Assembly (NCBI GenBank): GCA_036852015.1
Contig: JAANDG010000122.1
Location: 62,001 to 126,000, forward strand
DNA from: Pelodera strongyloides
Lineage: Eukaryota > Nematoda > Chromadorea > Rhabditida > Rhabditidae
Direction of reading: 5' to 3'
Length of the DNA stretch: 64,000 bases
The notes beneath the pieces were generated by a model that did no database searches, was not told where the DNA came from, and worked only from the letters and a program-made list of their open reading frames with translations. The translations under genes and the position numbers were made by a program. Every line of letters begins with the position of its first letter. Within the stretch, counting starts at the first letter, position 1. Shown piece by piece: positions 35,354 through 49,600 of the stretch.

Positions 35354-37025
35354 TGAAAAGGAACTAGCTTACAAGCAGTGTCATGCTGATTGTTAGAACT
35401 AGAAAACATCGTCTTAAAGTTACGGAAAATCATTTGTCCACTATCATGGAATTAACAAATTACAGAATAATGAAAAGATAGTAGACGAAATTGAGAGAAC
35501 ATATTCTTGAAAAAAGGAAACAAAAAACTATGCAAATCAAAGAAAAATTGATGGATATGTCCATAAACTGGAGTTAAACCTAGAGACACAAAATGTTGCA
35601 TGCAACAAAATAAAGAGAAAAGTGATGTAAGTAGATAAAGATAATGACTGAAAGGAACCGAAAAGTAAACTGATAATAAGTGAACGTGATAGTGCCGAAC
35701 ATTTGCTAGACTGAACTCTGTCTGGAAAATACCCACTATTCGAAATTAGAATGCATAAATTGATATGCGGCGCAGCCTCATTATGTTAATTTAGGGGGCG
35801 GGGCCAAGGGACAATACCGCGTAGTGATAGTGAAGACTGTGAAGAGAATCGAATGAGCCAATGTTGAAAAGATTATGAAAAGTTTCTAACGATAAATATA
35901 AGAAATATGAAAATAATCATACCTTTCAATAAAATTATTATAAACTCTAGAGATATAGGTTATACCGAGTGGCATCTGTTTCTTTTAGTCGATCATAAGA
36001 TAGACGTGTTATGTTTACATAAGTGTAATCGTGGATAGTATTATTAAAATCAACGCTAAAAACAAGCACTTTTGAAAACCAAAAAGGATGTGTGACAATA
36101 AAACTACACATAATAGGTTCATATGGAGAACCCCGTTCTCCGGTTTTTGCGCGAGCCTAACCATTTTGGTGGGTGTCCTCTTTGTGACCAAGTTTTCTCC
36201 AAACCCGTTGTCTACTGGTCACCAAATGGTCTGCACATTCTCTCTTGGATAATTCGAAGAAATGGAACAACAATGTCAGAATCATGACAACAGAGAACTC
36301 GGTACGGCGATCGCCAAGTAGTTTGGTTAACTAATTCCAGCCCAACAACCATATTGATCTTACAAATCACAAAATCTATCTAAAACAGAATTAAACATGC
36401 GCCATTTTTTTCAGTTAACTTCGTAACTTGTTTGAATCAATAACAAACAAAAAGAAATGATTTTTATTCAACCGGGACAAAAAATGAAAACTCGCCCACA
36501 ATCGATTTTTTTTTGCCATTTCTATGGTTAAAAAAATAGCTCTTAACAAATAATAATAACATTAAACATAAAAACACAAAAAAATCTACTAACATACACC
36601 TCAGTTACCTGTACACTGCTACACAATTAACAAATTTTTACAACAATAAATAAATGGAGATCAATCATAAGAAAATGAAAAACAAACCAATTTTCAAACC
36701 ATTACCATGCATTATTGTCAACATTCACAAAATATATTATTAACAATTTTCGAATGAAACAGCTGACAACAAGGAAAATGCCACAACGTAACACTTCACA
36801 TACAATATGAATGAAGGATATATGTATTAACCGGGGGCCTACAGTACCCATGCTTTAAAATCTGCAAACTCCGGGCGGAACTCGCAAAGACTATCAATGC
36901 TTACAACCCTACAAAATACAACTGATAAAACATAATCATTACTTTAGCACAACTAATTGGATCGGGCTAATTAGGCTAATTGCTAATGTGATAAGTAAAC
37001 ATAGTAATTCAGTACATTTCCCGCC
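35354..37025. other. AT-rich intergenic DNA downstream of CDK11
   Basis: No supported gene. Holds the GGGCGGGGCCAAGGG motif at 35797 and a fragment of the GGTCACC repeat near 36150-36235. Confidence 0.6.
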
Positions 37026-40000
37026 TCAAAACTTTGCCGCATCGAAGGCTAATCGCTCCTTCAAATGGTGCTTTGGAACGTCCAATTGTGCCAGTAATTC
37101 TTTTGTTCGAGCATCCTGAAAAATTAATCTAAATAAATGAAAAATCACAATTTCCTAGTTTAACAGTCAGCACACACACGCATACACATTCCCACTAACT
37201 CACACATACAGCATATATACATACATATATGATCACAAAGACACACTATGGTCATATGTTAGACACATTATGCTTGACAGATATAATATACTCTAGTAAA
37301 TCAATCGTCCACGTCCACCACGCTCACCCTACTGCGCCACGCCCATACAAAAATATAAAATGAACAAAACTTACAAAAGCAAGTTCTGCCTTAGGTTTCA
37401 CAGCCACAGGCTTCATAGGCGGCGCTTTGCCCTGTTCACTCTTCGCCGGGAATGTGGGGAACAATTCCCGCGGCGTGGGTAGAGGTTCCTCCTGAAAGGG
37501 AATTATTCACATCAGGTTCCCACTACACATAATCACAGGCTATAAATCCATGCGTAAAATTACGCATCAACCATCTCCGGATTGGCTTTGACCATCTCCG
37601 GAGGCAAATGCAAATATATAGATTTGGGTGAAACGTATCAGTGGTAATTTACGGTTCGACTTCGACTCTCAACTAAGCGACCATCTCCGAAATTACGCAT
37701 GGAAATTATAGCCTGCATAATCATGGTTCATAAATTGATAGCCGTGTTATCAATACTTCAAGTAAAGTGTATTTGATACAGGACACTGTTGATACCGCAA
37801 TCGAGTAAGTTCCCTTCCCTTTCACATTCAAATAGTCAGCACGCTAGTCCGACGTCGTAGTAAAGCTTCACTGCCACTCACAACGGTTCCTCAAAACCAA
37901 ATAAATGAACAAATAAAAACTCACCTTAAACCATGGACTCAACATAGCCTCTTCCGCTGTCGCCCGACGTGACGGATCGTACGTCAACATCTTATTCAGC
38001 AACGTAAATGCCGTATCATTAACGTCTTCGGCAGCAAACCTAAACTCTCGATTTGAATGATTGTACGTGAATAAGAATTCTTTTCTTTTTTTATAATTTT
38101 CCAGTGAGGTCTTCGGGTTGTCTAATTATACACAATCATGTATTTGTGTACAAATTTGCATTCGTAAGAATGAATAAATACGCTCACACAATAAGGCAGA
38201 TCTCATGTGCAAATGTTTCAAAACACGTATAACGGCCAAATAAATAAGCAAAAACGCCAAGTGCCCCTCTATAAATTGAACTCCAGTCCAGAATACAGAA
38301 TTCTTCGTAAGGAAAAATAATTCAAATCCAGTTTATTATATATCGCACCTCTTTCTCAGTTGATTGAATGGATGCTTCTCAAATTTCATCGTTTTCCAAC
38401 CATGCAATTCCTCTAATCCGGGCCACTTATCAGCACGCGGAGTTCCCAGTTCCTGCAAATAAACGCAGTTTTAGAACATTAGCCTTACACGAGGGAAGGC
38501 TGTGGTTAGGCGCCTAGCGCCGGTAAAGTGGCCAGAATCTCAATTCGAAATGGTCAGACTCACACATGGGATAACAAAACGGCAACAATTATCAGCTAGG
38601 TTTTTCTAGCCAAGCGGAAATGCGGAAATACAGCTATATATTGTATTTGAACGTAATAATTTATTAAATAGGCCACCGGCCCCTGTACTGCCCCTGCAAC
38701 TCCCAGATACCGGCCTCCGCATCGCTACTCGCGACCTAAACAAACAAAAAAGAGCTCACCAAAAAGATCTTGTTCAGCTCATCCAGTTCTCCTTTTCCAG
38801 GGAATAAAGGCTTCAGACGGATGAATTCGGCCATTATACATCCAACACTCCACATATCGATCGGTGTCGAGTAGCGCTAAATGAATCAACGATACAGACG
38901 AAGTTATACATTGAATCAGAATATATCCACTCACTTGAACATATTAAAATCTCTTGAATGTGCTTGAATCTATATTCTATTCTATAGTATTCATTCTCAT
39001 GAATAAAGAGTAAAGTCTAGAATATAATAAAAGTGTAATTATGAGCAAATACGAGAAACTTTGTCTCAGTTCATCTAATCCGTCGTAGAATGTTGTGCTG
39101 ACGGTATCGATATGACACCTCAGCAGGTATATCCATCCACCACGAGGAATAGGAAAAAAATCAACAACAAAAATAACCCACTTGTGTTCCCAATAGTAAC
39201 TCAGGTGCTCGGTACCACAGTGTTACAACCACGTCCGTATAATGTGCCAATGGGTCGCCATACTCACGCGCCAAACCAAAGTCCGCAATCTATAAAATTT
39301 TCATTTTATCAACATAAAAAAAGAAAGAAAACCATCTCATCAACAAACAGTTTATTACACACAGCGTAAGTACAGAGCCCCTTATTAATCTTTGTGCTGC
39401 AATACATTACATCATAACTGTGGAACACATGAGTGATTTGCCTATGTGCTGTTCCCAGTAAGTTAAAAATTATATTCAAAAATAAAATCTACCTTTAGTT
39501 GTCCTTTGTGCGTCAACAACAAATTCGAAGTCTTCAAATCCCTGTGCAAAATCCACAGTTCATGCAAATGCCGAATGCCGCTCAATAGTTGGAGTAACAA
39601 TGTTTTCACCTGGCCTGCAAATAATTATTAATTAGTAGATACATCATATTCATGGAATGTGATGATAAGTATATTAATGGAATACCAAAATATCACAGGT
39701 TGCCGTTGCACGGACGCAATAACAATATGCCAGTACTGATTATAATATGCATAAGCATACCACACCTAAACTAAACTTAAATTAAATAATTAAGTAATTA
39801 CTTAATTAATGAATAGTAATAATGTTTTTACAAAGAAGCTACAATAATCAGATTCCATGATATTGACATTGACCGTAGACAGAACACAAAAAAAAAGTTC
39901 AAAGTTCCCATCTCTCTCGTTCTTCCACACACAGCGAAACATAACGTTTTTGGAACACCGGGAATTTATCATGTTCCAGTTCCAGTGTCTTTTTCACTCG

Positions 40001-43000
40001 ATCTACGACAATTAACCAAGAACCCACCAACGGTAAACTTCTTTCCCTTGTGATACATGGTATCCATCAAGCTCTTCATATCGTGTTCGATAAAGTCCAT
40101 CACTAAGAAGATCTTGTCCATATTGTCACCAATCACAATCTCACGGACCTAAGGGAAAAATATGATATAAACACCAGTAAATGTATTCATGTATTGGACA
40201 ATCTTGGATCTTACGTAGGCCATATTCACCACTACAATTCCCCGGAGACAGAAAATAGCGCGCTGAAGTGAGAGTCGCAAAGTAAAATACGGAACACGGG
40301 AACTGAGGGTTGAATATGGACTCGAATGACTCGGGCCCAGGGTGTCCCAGAGAGGAGTGGCCAATGGTATTCTAGTGTATTCTACGGGTGTTCTTCTTGA
40401 TACTTGATTACTTGAACTCCAAACCGAAGAGCGACATGGTGTGGTGTTTCAATAAATCAGTACAAAGAAACATAACGTATGACAAAAAAAAAGATGGCAA
40501 AACGTGAACATGTACAGTAATTCCTAGTTTATACAGCGCAGCGCACTTGTAAGATCTTTTTAGATGGTGAAAAAGTCACACACCTTGACAATATTCTCGT
40601 GTCCTCCCGCCTTCAATAACATGTTAATTTCTCGTAATGACGTAATCGGAAATCCATCTCGCTCTTTCTCCATCTTTAGCGCTTTCAATGCTACTACTTC
40701 TTCTGAAAAGACGAGTTTTAGATTAAATGACAGAAGACTTGAATTCATTACTTGTCGCACTTTTGTTGGGCGCATAACGCACAAACGGGAACGCGGACAG
40801 CCTCCGGACTCCGAACAGGTTCATACGATTTTTCGCATTCTATTGTACTGTAAATGTAAACGTAAATAATTAAGGAAAACTTACGCCTAATACATTATGT
40901 TTTGGCCACAAAGTAAAACAGACCAGGTGTCACTTGCAACCCAATGTCACCAATTTACCTGCTATATTCTAAATTATTTACATGTGCGATAGCTATTTAT
41001 TTTATTTTGAGGGCTTCCCGTTTTCCGGCACGATAACTGAACTGGGATTCCGGATTGTGCGCGGAAGATATGCCAATGCCAGCAATTATAAATATAAATA
41101 GAGCCTAAGAATATATCACACGTTTCCAAGGGCGCAGAATCAAAACAGAACAACGAAACGACAAAACAGAACTACAGAACAATAAAATAATAAGACCAAC
41201 CCGTTCGCTTGCATTTCGCTCGATAAACAACTCCGAACGTGCCCTCTTCTATACGGTTCATGCAGTCATATTCACGTACTTTTCGGCAACTGGAAATAGT
41301 TAAATGCAAGTTACCCGATTCGAATATCCCCCACAACTTTAGTCTAGTCTGTGACTACAGTGACTTCACCATCTATAGTGAATGGACGAATTCGCCGCTT
41401 TTTCATTAGCCATAAGTATATGGTTTTCCTACCATAAGTACGTAAATAAAAGAACAAGCTTTACTAACATTAAATCAACAACTAAACTGTTCAGAAGCGA
41501 ACCAGCTTATTTAGAAAAACACTAAAGGTAAACCACAACCACACTTACCCCAATATTCCAGCATAATACACAGGCAGGGCACGACGGAGTGTTAATTGCC
41601 AATTGCGTTCCAAAGTGGTCAGAGAATCGGGACTGAGCTGCAAAGTTGTACGATAATTATAAAAAAACCGTAAAACAAATATATACCAGGTATACTCTAA
41701 TATTCCAAGTAAATAAAAAATCATGGAAATAATGGGGTGACAAAGGTTATCAATCATGATAATAATAAAAAGTGCAACAACGCAATTACATTACAATTGC
41801 AACCACGCGTATTTCCGACTCTTACTGTCGAAAGAAAGCGTGGTTGACATTTAAAAAAAGAACTCCATGTACCAGGCACGGACAGGGACAGCTGTGGTCA
41901 GACTTCGTACACGGTGAATTAAAGAGAGCGCCATTGTAATTTCTTTTAAAACAGAATCAGAAACCATACCCGGGCCTTCTGTTCATCCGTCAATTCATCA
42001 AATGGTACAAGAGCCGGATCAAAATCATCATCTTCCTCTTCAACGTCGCTTTCGCGCACTAAAATAATTACTGAGCATTTATTTAATTTCACGATCTCCA
42101 TTACTTACTTTATAATTATCACGAGAAGTTCCAGTTGCTCGCATACATATTGTATGTGAAACATTCTATTGGCGCTACGTAATAAAGGCTGAATTTTGTG
42201 TAACACACGGAAAAATTAACGGAATTGAGGTACCCTATTACGTATACAGTCTATATATGGACATGAACACATATAGGACATAGAACTCGTCAATAATTCA
42301 AAAAAAGCTCAACATACAACTTAAAAAATACAACTTACATGGCACAGGGCTCCTTTCGGGAGTCAGCATTTCCTCCGGCTCACTTTCACTGTCAAATTTA
42401 CTGTAGCCCGGGCGACGTGACTTTTGCTGCCCTTCTGGTGTGCCTAAACAAAACGCAATCAGGTTTATTTACAAACAACACCTCAAAAGGGGCGGGAATT
42501 TCGACAATCAATGTTGTTACATTATAGACCTAACAAATAAATTTGCCGCTAATCCGGCGGTTCTAAGTTCTAACTATTTCAGTGTTTTCATCGAAACGTC
42601 TTTGCAGCGCCAAGCTGCCAAGCAACCACGCTGCGAAGAGCATTTGTCAGGCCGGGCCAAATGACTTGGACCTGGACCACGGAAAAAACCCGAGAACCGT
42701 AACCGTTGCCGAATGGTTCCCTTTTGCTAAGTAAATTACTATTACTAATTTCCCACCTTTAGATCCCTTATTCTCGTCCACTTCCATTGCAGCGTCCACT
42801 TCGATGAGTTCTTGCTGATTGGGTGTCTTGTCGGTTTCAGATTCAGCTTTTGCTTCTGGAAAAGTAAGGAGATGAACTGATCTACCAAAGATAATAAGCT
42901 GAAGCTACAGTGGTCGTATGCAGTTGATAAGTTGATATGCCTATCATACGCGCCCGCGCCTGAAACGTAGAAAACGTGACGGCGCTCAATGGCTTGTTGA

Positions 43001-46000
43001 ATACTGGGGTTTTTTTTTCGTTGCCGACATTGGGACCAACAAACCCTCTCCCTCTCCTTTATATAATAAGACTATTGACCGCGTCACATCAGCAGAATAT
43101 GAAACGAAACTCAAAAGCTAACCTTTAACCGTATCATCATCTTCCTTATTACCAGCGGGCGGTTTGCTCGACGAACGCCGTTCACGCTTAGCGTCTCGCT
43201 CAACCGATGAAGAACGCCTGTAATTATACAGAAAATAAAAAAAAGGTATTGATAAATACGACATTACAACTGCTTTCCTTAGCTTAGCTTACGAAACAAG
43301 GCTCTAAGTTCTAACTAAGGACCTCAAGTTGTAACGAAGAAAACCATATAACGAACAAATCAAACCGAATACTCTGTACTCATATGACAAAAAAACGTTA
43401 AGAGTGCAGAAATAACTGGTGCATCATATAACAAACTTATATAGGTAACTGATAAATAAAATTCCAACTTTCCAACAGAACTACAACTAGTATACAAATC
43501 AATACGGCAAAACTTACGATCTACTCCGTTTTCCCTTCTTCCTCTCCTTCTCCTTTTCTCTATCGTCCCTCTTTGTATCTCTTTCTCTCTCCTTTCCTTT
43601 CTTGTCTCGTTCTCTCTCCCGCTCTTTCGGCTCTTTGTCAACGCGTTCCCTTTCACGGCGACCACGCTCCTGAAGTAAAGGAGTCAAGTGATAAATTAGA
43701 AGTAGAAACACGTCATATAAGAATGTCTACTTCTACTTCACCCTCACTAAAAGAAAACAGATCAACTTAATATAACGGAAACAGTAATACTCATACTTTC
43801 TATAAAGTTCAGGGCCAGCGTACATCAGTACAATGATCGGGATCAACAATCAACTGCTCACTGACACCGAACATGAATAAAGAAAGAAAGGTAGTATGTA
43901 TACTAACAGATTAAAATAAAGTCAATAACTCACCTCTCTATGTCTTCCGCCGCGTTCGCCGTGCCATTCCCTGCCGCCTCTCTCGCCACGACGGTGATCT
44001 GAATTAGAATATTATAAAATTATTGGAGGACAACCAGGGTAGTCAAAACTCTTCATAAATTAATGTGTCAACATGTTTAGCGTAGAGGTTGAGACTTACT
44101 GAAGTAAAATGTCGAATTATAACTTTACAACAGTTATAGCTTCCGGAACGAGTCTCATGTCTCAGACAAGCCGCAGGCTGTGTTCTTCAGTATTTTTTGA
44201 AAAAAAAAGATAAAATAAGAATAGATGTTACATGCTAAAAATGAATACCTCTCACAATGGGCGGTTCATCTCGTCGTCTGACGTCTCTCTCGGTTCGCTC
44301 CAATCGCTCCCTTTCCGTACGATCTTTTGATGCTGGTCTGTCTCTCATCTCTCCTCCCCGAATACGCTCTTCTTTTGCCTTATCCTCCCAAATGATCGGC
44401 TTGTGCTTCGACTAAAATACTAAACTTGGAAAGGGAAACAAAAATAATAGCTTCACTCAGAGCGTTCGCATTAATTATCAATGACGAAACATCACTATTA
44501 TGGCACTCACAAGCAAAATGAATGGCTTGGTTTTGACTAAAATACAACATCGGTAAAATAACAATAAACTCTACTTAAGACTTTTAGCCTAAGCCTAAGC
44601 CGCAAAAAAAACATATCAACACCCGGATAACCTAAGCCCTCAACCAACAAACATAAGTAAGTACACTACCCTTTCAAGTAATAACCAAACTTAAACGTCA
44701 AACATTATTTAAGCATCTTGCAGAAATAAAAACAAAAAATATACCTGAGATTTTGGCTGGACTGAGAACAGCTCCGCCTCATCATCGCCAGATGCAGCAT
44801 CGGCTTCTTTATCCCCTTTTTCTCGTTTCACTTCTTTTTCTTTCTTCACTTTCGCCTTTTCTTTGTCTTCAGGTCGGTCCTTTTCTTTCTGGAAATAACA
44901 ACTCTTTCACAATAGAAAAAAATGATACATGATACATATACTGCTACAGCATGGCCACGCTTACCTCAAACTATAGAATAGAAAAACTAGGAGACTGTGA
45001 GTACCACTTGCCCTGTTGCTACTCTTTCTAAGTTCGAAGTTCGAGTATTTAATTGTATACCGCGCTTATATTCATCAATAGGTAGTAGTTATGCAAAAGC
45101 TACTATACTTACAAAGGGGACAAAATAACAAATAAAACAATGATACTTGCACGACAAACCCATCAATTTTAACAAAATTCTACCTCTTTGTCCTTTTTCT
45201 TCGTCGTTTTGTCCGCACTTCCACTCGACCTTTCTCTGTGGTGTTGTAGAAGCTTCTGTCGCAATTTCATCTCGCGATCGTGAGTGTCGGCATCTGAAAG
45301 ACTACTAATTAAACAATTCATATTAATTATAAGCACACGCTAATTACAGTTACAATTACGCACATCGTCTTGAGCACGAAATTACAGTTATAGTTAGAAA
45401 CAAATTTAATTAAATGCCTTTACGATACGACTTCACGAATCTAGAACCGTAATGGGGTTTCCATGTTTGCGATTCGCACTTGCGAAAATGACAAACCGCT
45501 GTCCATGTTCGAGTCGATGTAAATGACAAGGTCCCGCAGCGATTTTGAATCTAGTATGGATCTGCTTCAAAATAGTACGGATCTATTTCAAATAGTATGG
45601 ATCTGATACACTTTCGCTGCAGGACCATGTCAAACGTGCGATTCGCATGGGTTACGGTAGGCAATTGACATGCATGTAAAATGACTTGAACATGGACAGC
45701 GGTTTGTCATTTTCGCAAGTGCGAATCGCATACATGGAAACCCCATAACTGGCAGTAAATTATAAAAAGAAAGAAGAATACAAAAAAAAATAGAAAAATC
45801 CGGTTTGAGTTTTGACTGCGTACTTTCTGGTTATGCAGTTAAAATCCCACAAGTTCACACAGAAATATAAATAAAAGGCGTACTCTGATGATAAACAAAA
45901 GATATGGAAGCAAATGCATAGTGAATTGTAGTGATCATAAAAAAAATAACCGACCATCGTGCTTCTTCTTTTCCTTATGGTGTTTGTGATGCTTTTTCTT

Positions 46001-46672
46001 CTTCTCTCCCTCACTGTCACTGCCTTCAGCTGAAGACACACGATTTGCCGTTTCGTCTGAATAATAAATAATGTTTGTATTTTAAAGAAGTCGGGGCTCG
46101 GCCGTTCGGCGCTTCTGCTGATTCAGGTACAACAACATGCAATGTCGTCTCAGGAAAAACTTTTATATCATACAGAGTGCATAACTTTTTTTTTACCGTC
46201 GATGTTTCAAGTTGTGCAAGCATACCTCTCGCAATAGTCTGACCCAATCCAAGTTTCACCAAACTCTCTACAGCAGCATTAATGCACTCTTATCATATAA
46301 TCTAGTAAAAATGTATAATCTAGTAAAAATGTACGTCACTTTTAAACAAAAACTAACCTTTCTTGCTTTTTGGTGGGGAGGTCACTGGGGCATAGTCGGG
46401 AGACTTCGGATCATAATCTGGACTATTCGGCGCGGCACCCTAAATATGGAGATAAAAGATTACGAAACTTTGGATAACGCTGACTACGAGTAGCAGGGTC
46501 TTCTTAATACTGTAACGTAATCGATGTCATTTTTCATTTTCATTCTTCGCCACATTTTAAATTTCAGGGAATGCAAATACAGAAATGAGAGCAATACCTT
46601 TTCATCGGCCTCGGCTGAGCCATCAGTACATTCGCCCTCCTCAGAACTTGGAGGTCGGTGAACATCGGCCAT
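37026..46672 (-). CDS. CDK11: Cyclin-dependent kinase 11 (PITSLRE kinase)
   Basis: Nuclear Ser/Thr kinase that partners cyclin L in transcription and pre-mRNA splicing. 23 exons join in frame to 823 aa: 46598-46672, 46358-46439, 45955-46056, 45184-45293, 44745-44888, 44249-44411, 43934-43998, 43518-43669, 43123-43217, 42757-42855, 42339-42443, 41970-42058, 41549-41637, 41201-41289, 40584-40702, 40028-40148, 39493-39614, 39182-39289, 38760-38876, 38349-38452, 37925-38039, 37375-37491, 37026-37115. Residues about 40-360 are highly charged (KE, RE, some RS repeats), then an acidic stretch (EEEDDDFD), then the kinase: glycine loop EEGTFGVVY (471), VALK lysine 493, the diagnostic PITSLRE at 505-511, HRDLKTSN (D592), DFG (610), APE. 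All catalytic residues are present. Length is close to human CDK11 (about 780-795). TTTCAG ends 4 bases before the ATG. Confidence 0.97.
40214..40331. mobile_element. MITE with GGCCATATTCACCAC ends, copy 3 (diverged)
   Basis: In a CDK11 intron. Left TAGGCCATATTCACCACTAC, right GGGTTGAATATGGACTC. More decayed than the copies at 16524 and 22662. Confidence 0.55.
43043..43072 (+). mobile_element. 3' end fragment of the hairpin SINE family
   Basis: CTCTCCTTTATATAATAAGAC matches the 3' end of the elements at 26628 and 60050; in a CDK11 intron. Confidence 0.45.
45450..45748. mobile_element. MITE with about 65-bp terminal inverted repeats
   Basis: In CDK11 intron 3. Ends ATGGGGTTTCCATG... are inverted over about 65 bp with one or two mismatches, through GCGATTCGCACTTGCGAAAA and CAAACCGCTGTCCATGTTC. 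The middle holds three spaced copies of AGTA(T/C)GGATCT. Confidence 0.82.
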
Positions 46673-49600
46673 TAGACTGAAACTAACTGAAGTTGAACGA
46701 GTTCATAAATACAAACAGTGTCATGCACAAAGGGCTTATACTCTACAAGCAGAGTTAAGGCTGCACCCGGACAGTAATAAAGTCGAAATAATACAACTAA
46801 ATGACCCAATGAATATGACACATAATGAATGTGCAAAGAACAAGAGGGTGCTGAAATTTCGAAAAGTTCCAATTAAAAATCCGATGGATTGCGCACCGAT
46901 TTTGCATCAACTATTTTGAAAAAAATGCTTGCTAGATTGCTACAGAACCTAATATAGTATCAATGTAATTTGAATCTACTCTCAACGTAGCGCGCGCTCT
47001 GCAGACTACGGTAGTAGTTCTGCGCAATAAAATTCAGTTTCAACCAATTTGTCCCGGTTTATATGTTGCTCTTACAATTAGTTACTTATTTACCTATAAA
47101 TTCGACAAACTATGCCCTAAAAAAACGATCTTTCTTATAAACATAGAAAAGAAAAAAAAACAAGTCGCACGTGGGTGGACCACCGGTCTTGCCTATATTG
47201 TTGGGTTGGATTATAAATGGAGTGTACACCAGGGGAAAAGATATACTGAAAAACAAACAAGGAAAAGATACTCTCAAGCGAAAGGGAAAAATACTCCTCT
47301 TTTTATAGAAATACTGACAGTGGCGTATATTGTGCGCCCCATATACCGTATCGACCGTACCCGTATTTTGAATTCGCGCCAATTTTAATAATGGATGGGC
47401 GGCGCAAACTCATTTTCGAATAAATCAGATTTTTTCCTCATTTTTTGTTTATATGGGAGTGAGTGGTTGTCGTGACAGGTGCTCTCTTTTTTTCCATTTT
47501 TAGGCGAACTATGCCCTGTTTAGCACCTGTTTGTTAACTGTAGCACTCCCCGTTGTTCTTTTCCCATTGCGAGTATTCGACAGTCGATTTGTGCTCGTGG
47601 TTGATATAGCTTTTTTAGTCGATTTGCTTTCAGTTTGGACGCCTCCCAACCAAGGAGGCCATTCCGCGAACAAGGAGTGGAGGCGGGAAGGAGGCTATAG
47701 AAAAGGCCCGGCACCGCAACTATTATTGGAAGGCTATAGAACATCCGGATCCGCTAAGTTTCTTTTTTTTCTTCGAATTATTTTCACTGTTGCTTATTTT
47801 TCGTGACTAGCTGCCCGAAAGCCATACTTTACCCATACTATTTAATGAGAGGACACAGTACCAGTCGGTGCAGTGGGATGGAGTGCTCTATCCCAGCTTC
47901 TCAGTGAGAGCGGTACTGCTCTTTTTGTTTAATGGCATGATTAAAGTATATCGTGATCGACTAAATTTTTCATCCTCTTATATGGCTAAAAAGTACTCGG
48001 TCCGGGGAGGTGTCTGGATGGCGCCTCCGTTCTCTGAGAGAGTAACTTTTCGTCCAAAAGAGTATGACTAATTTGGAGTATCGCGCGGCTTCTGCGCCGC
48101 TGGTTATGAATTAGTAAACTACCGTGAGAATAATTTGATTGTTTATTAGCTAACCAAAGTTAATTGTCAAACTTTCTTCCCTGCCTTTTTGAGTATGTTT
48201 GGTCCATTTCCATAGTACATGTTAGGCAGTCTTCCTCTGTCTTTTACGTTGTGCTTTCAAAAGTGTTTATTAAGACGTTGCCGACGCCTTGTTCGGAGTA
48301 TAGTCGATTGGATTGTGTGCCATGCCACCAGCGGGTTTCTTCTTGAATTTCTATGGCATCCAAATCCGGTGTCGCTCCATCTTCTGCTTTTCGCCGATTT
48401 CTACGGACCAGAATCGACGAAGAGGAGCTCGACATTTCCTAGTACAGTGAGGTGAGGCTTATCTTTATTGAATACAACAAAAGGTGAGCATACGAGGATG
48501 ACAATTTTCGTTTCCTCCATAGGGTTGGGTGCGCCTTTGTGCTTCCTATATACTGGTTTTCCACTCAATGCGCTTATTTCTTGTTTATCACGCTATTAGT
48601 CGTTTGGTTTCGATTGTCTAAATCCCATACAGTTTATTTTTGACGTGGTATTCTATTCGAATTTAGATAAGTCCTTTGTCTTACTTTTAGGTAAGGTCGT
48701 CCGTGATGCTTATTGCGAGCGTTTTGTGACAGATGGTGGTGGACCTATGTTTGTCGCGTGCAGTCGACTGGATAATTTTACACTGTGGTGAAGTTCGGCT
48801 CGAGGCTGTCCAGCCGTACTTACCAGCTCGTCTTCCAACAATTTTTTTTATTTTGTTCTGTCATGTGCAAGTATTTTGTGTGTTCGATTCGCGGTTGCCT
48901 ACGAAAAGAACAGGTCCCTTAGCGGAGCTTCCCTGATTCGACTTATGAGTTGCGCCAACTGAAATTGAACTTTACCTCACTGAGACAGCTTCGCCGATGC
49001 GCCGCACATGCTGGAATGGAAAATGGTGGCATTAGAGGAAGGCGACTTTAGGTACACAAAAATCTTGGACCGCTGGAGCACATGGTGTTCGCCTGATAAA
49101 AGTTGAAGATCTTTGTACACTGACGAAAGTTGGCGTGCAAGCGACAACTTTGTGCAGCCTGCCCGCCAGAACCCAACGGCGTAGGCGTACCATTTTCCAC
49201 GCCGTAACTTTGCCGCTTGTACGCCAAATGTTACGTTTCGAACATATGCGTAATGGTTACTGTGAGAATAATAGCACCGTGGGGTTTTCATGTTTGTAAG
49301 ACACCACCAAAGAATACCGTAGTCACGTCCCTTGTTGTCTCTGGTTCAATTATTGCACCGGGCACAGAAAATTATCTGTGTTCGTCAAGTAGCGCCTCTC
49401 AAGTTAAGCAAGGGAAAAACTGTATTAACAATGCATGATGATATAGAGAAAATCCGAATGTTCGTGAATGCTTGGTGTAACGTGTAACTTTAAGGCTTTG
49501 GTAAAACGCTAAATTTACTTGCTGTTGGCAGAGTGTCAGACCAGACTAAATAAACATCACAAAACAGTTTGTGGAATTAAAACGTAATTTGTATTTACTA

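Noticed and set aside
48219..48455. Plus-strand 78-codon ORF and the shorter frame MASKSGVAPSSAFRRFLRTR
   Set aside because: All frames are open across this patch and the splice phases do not link to the next plausible exon at 48691; left as unresolved rather than called.
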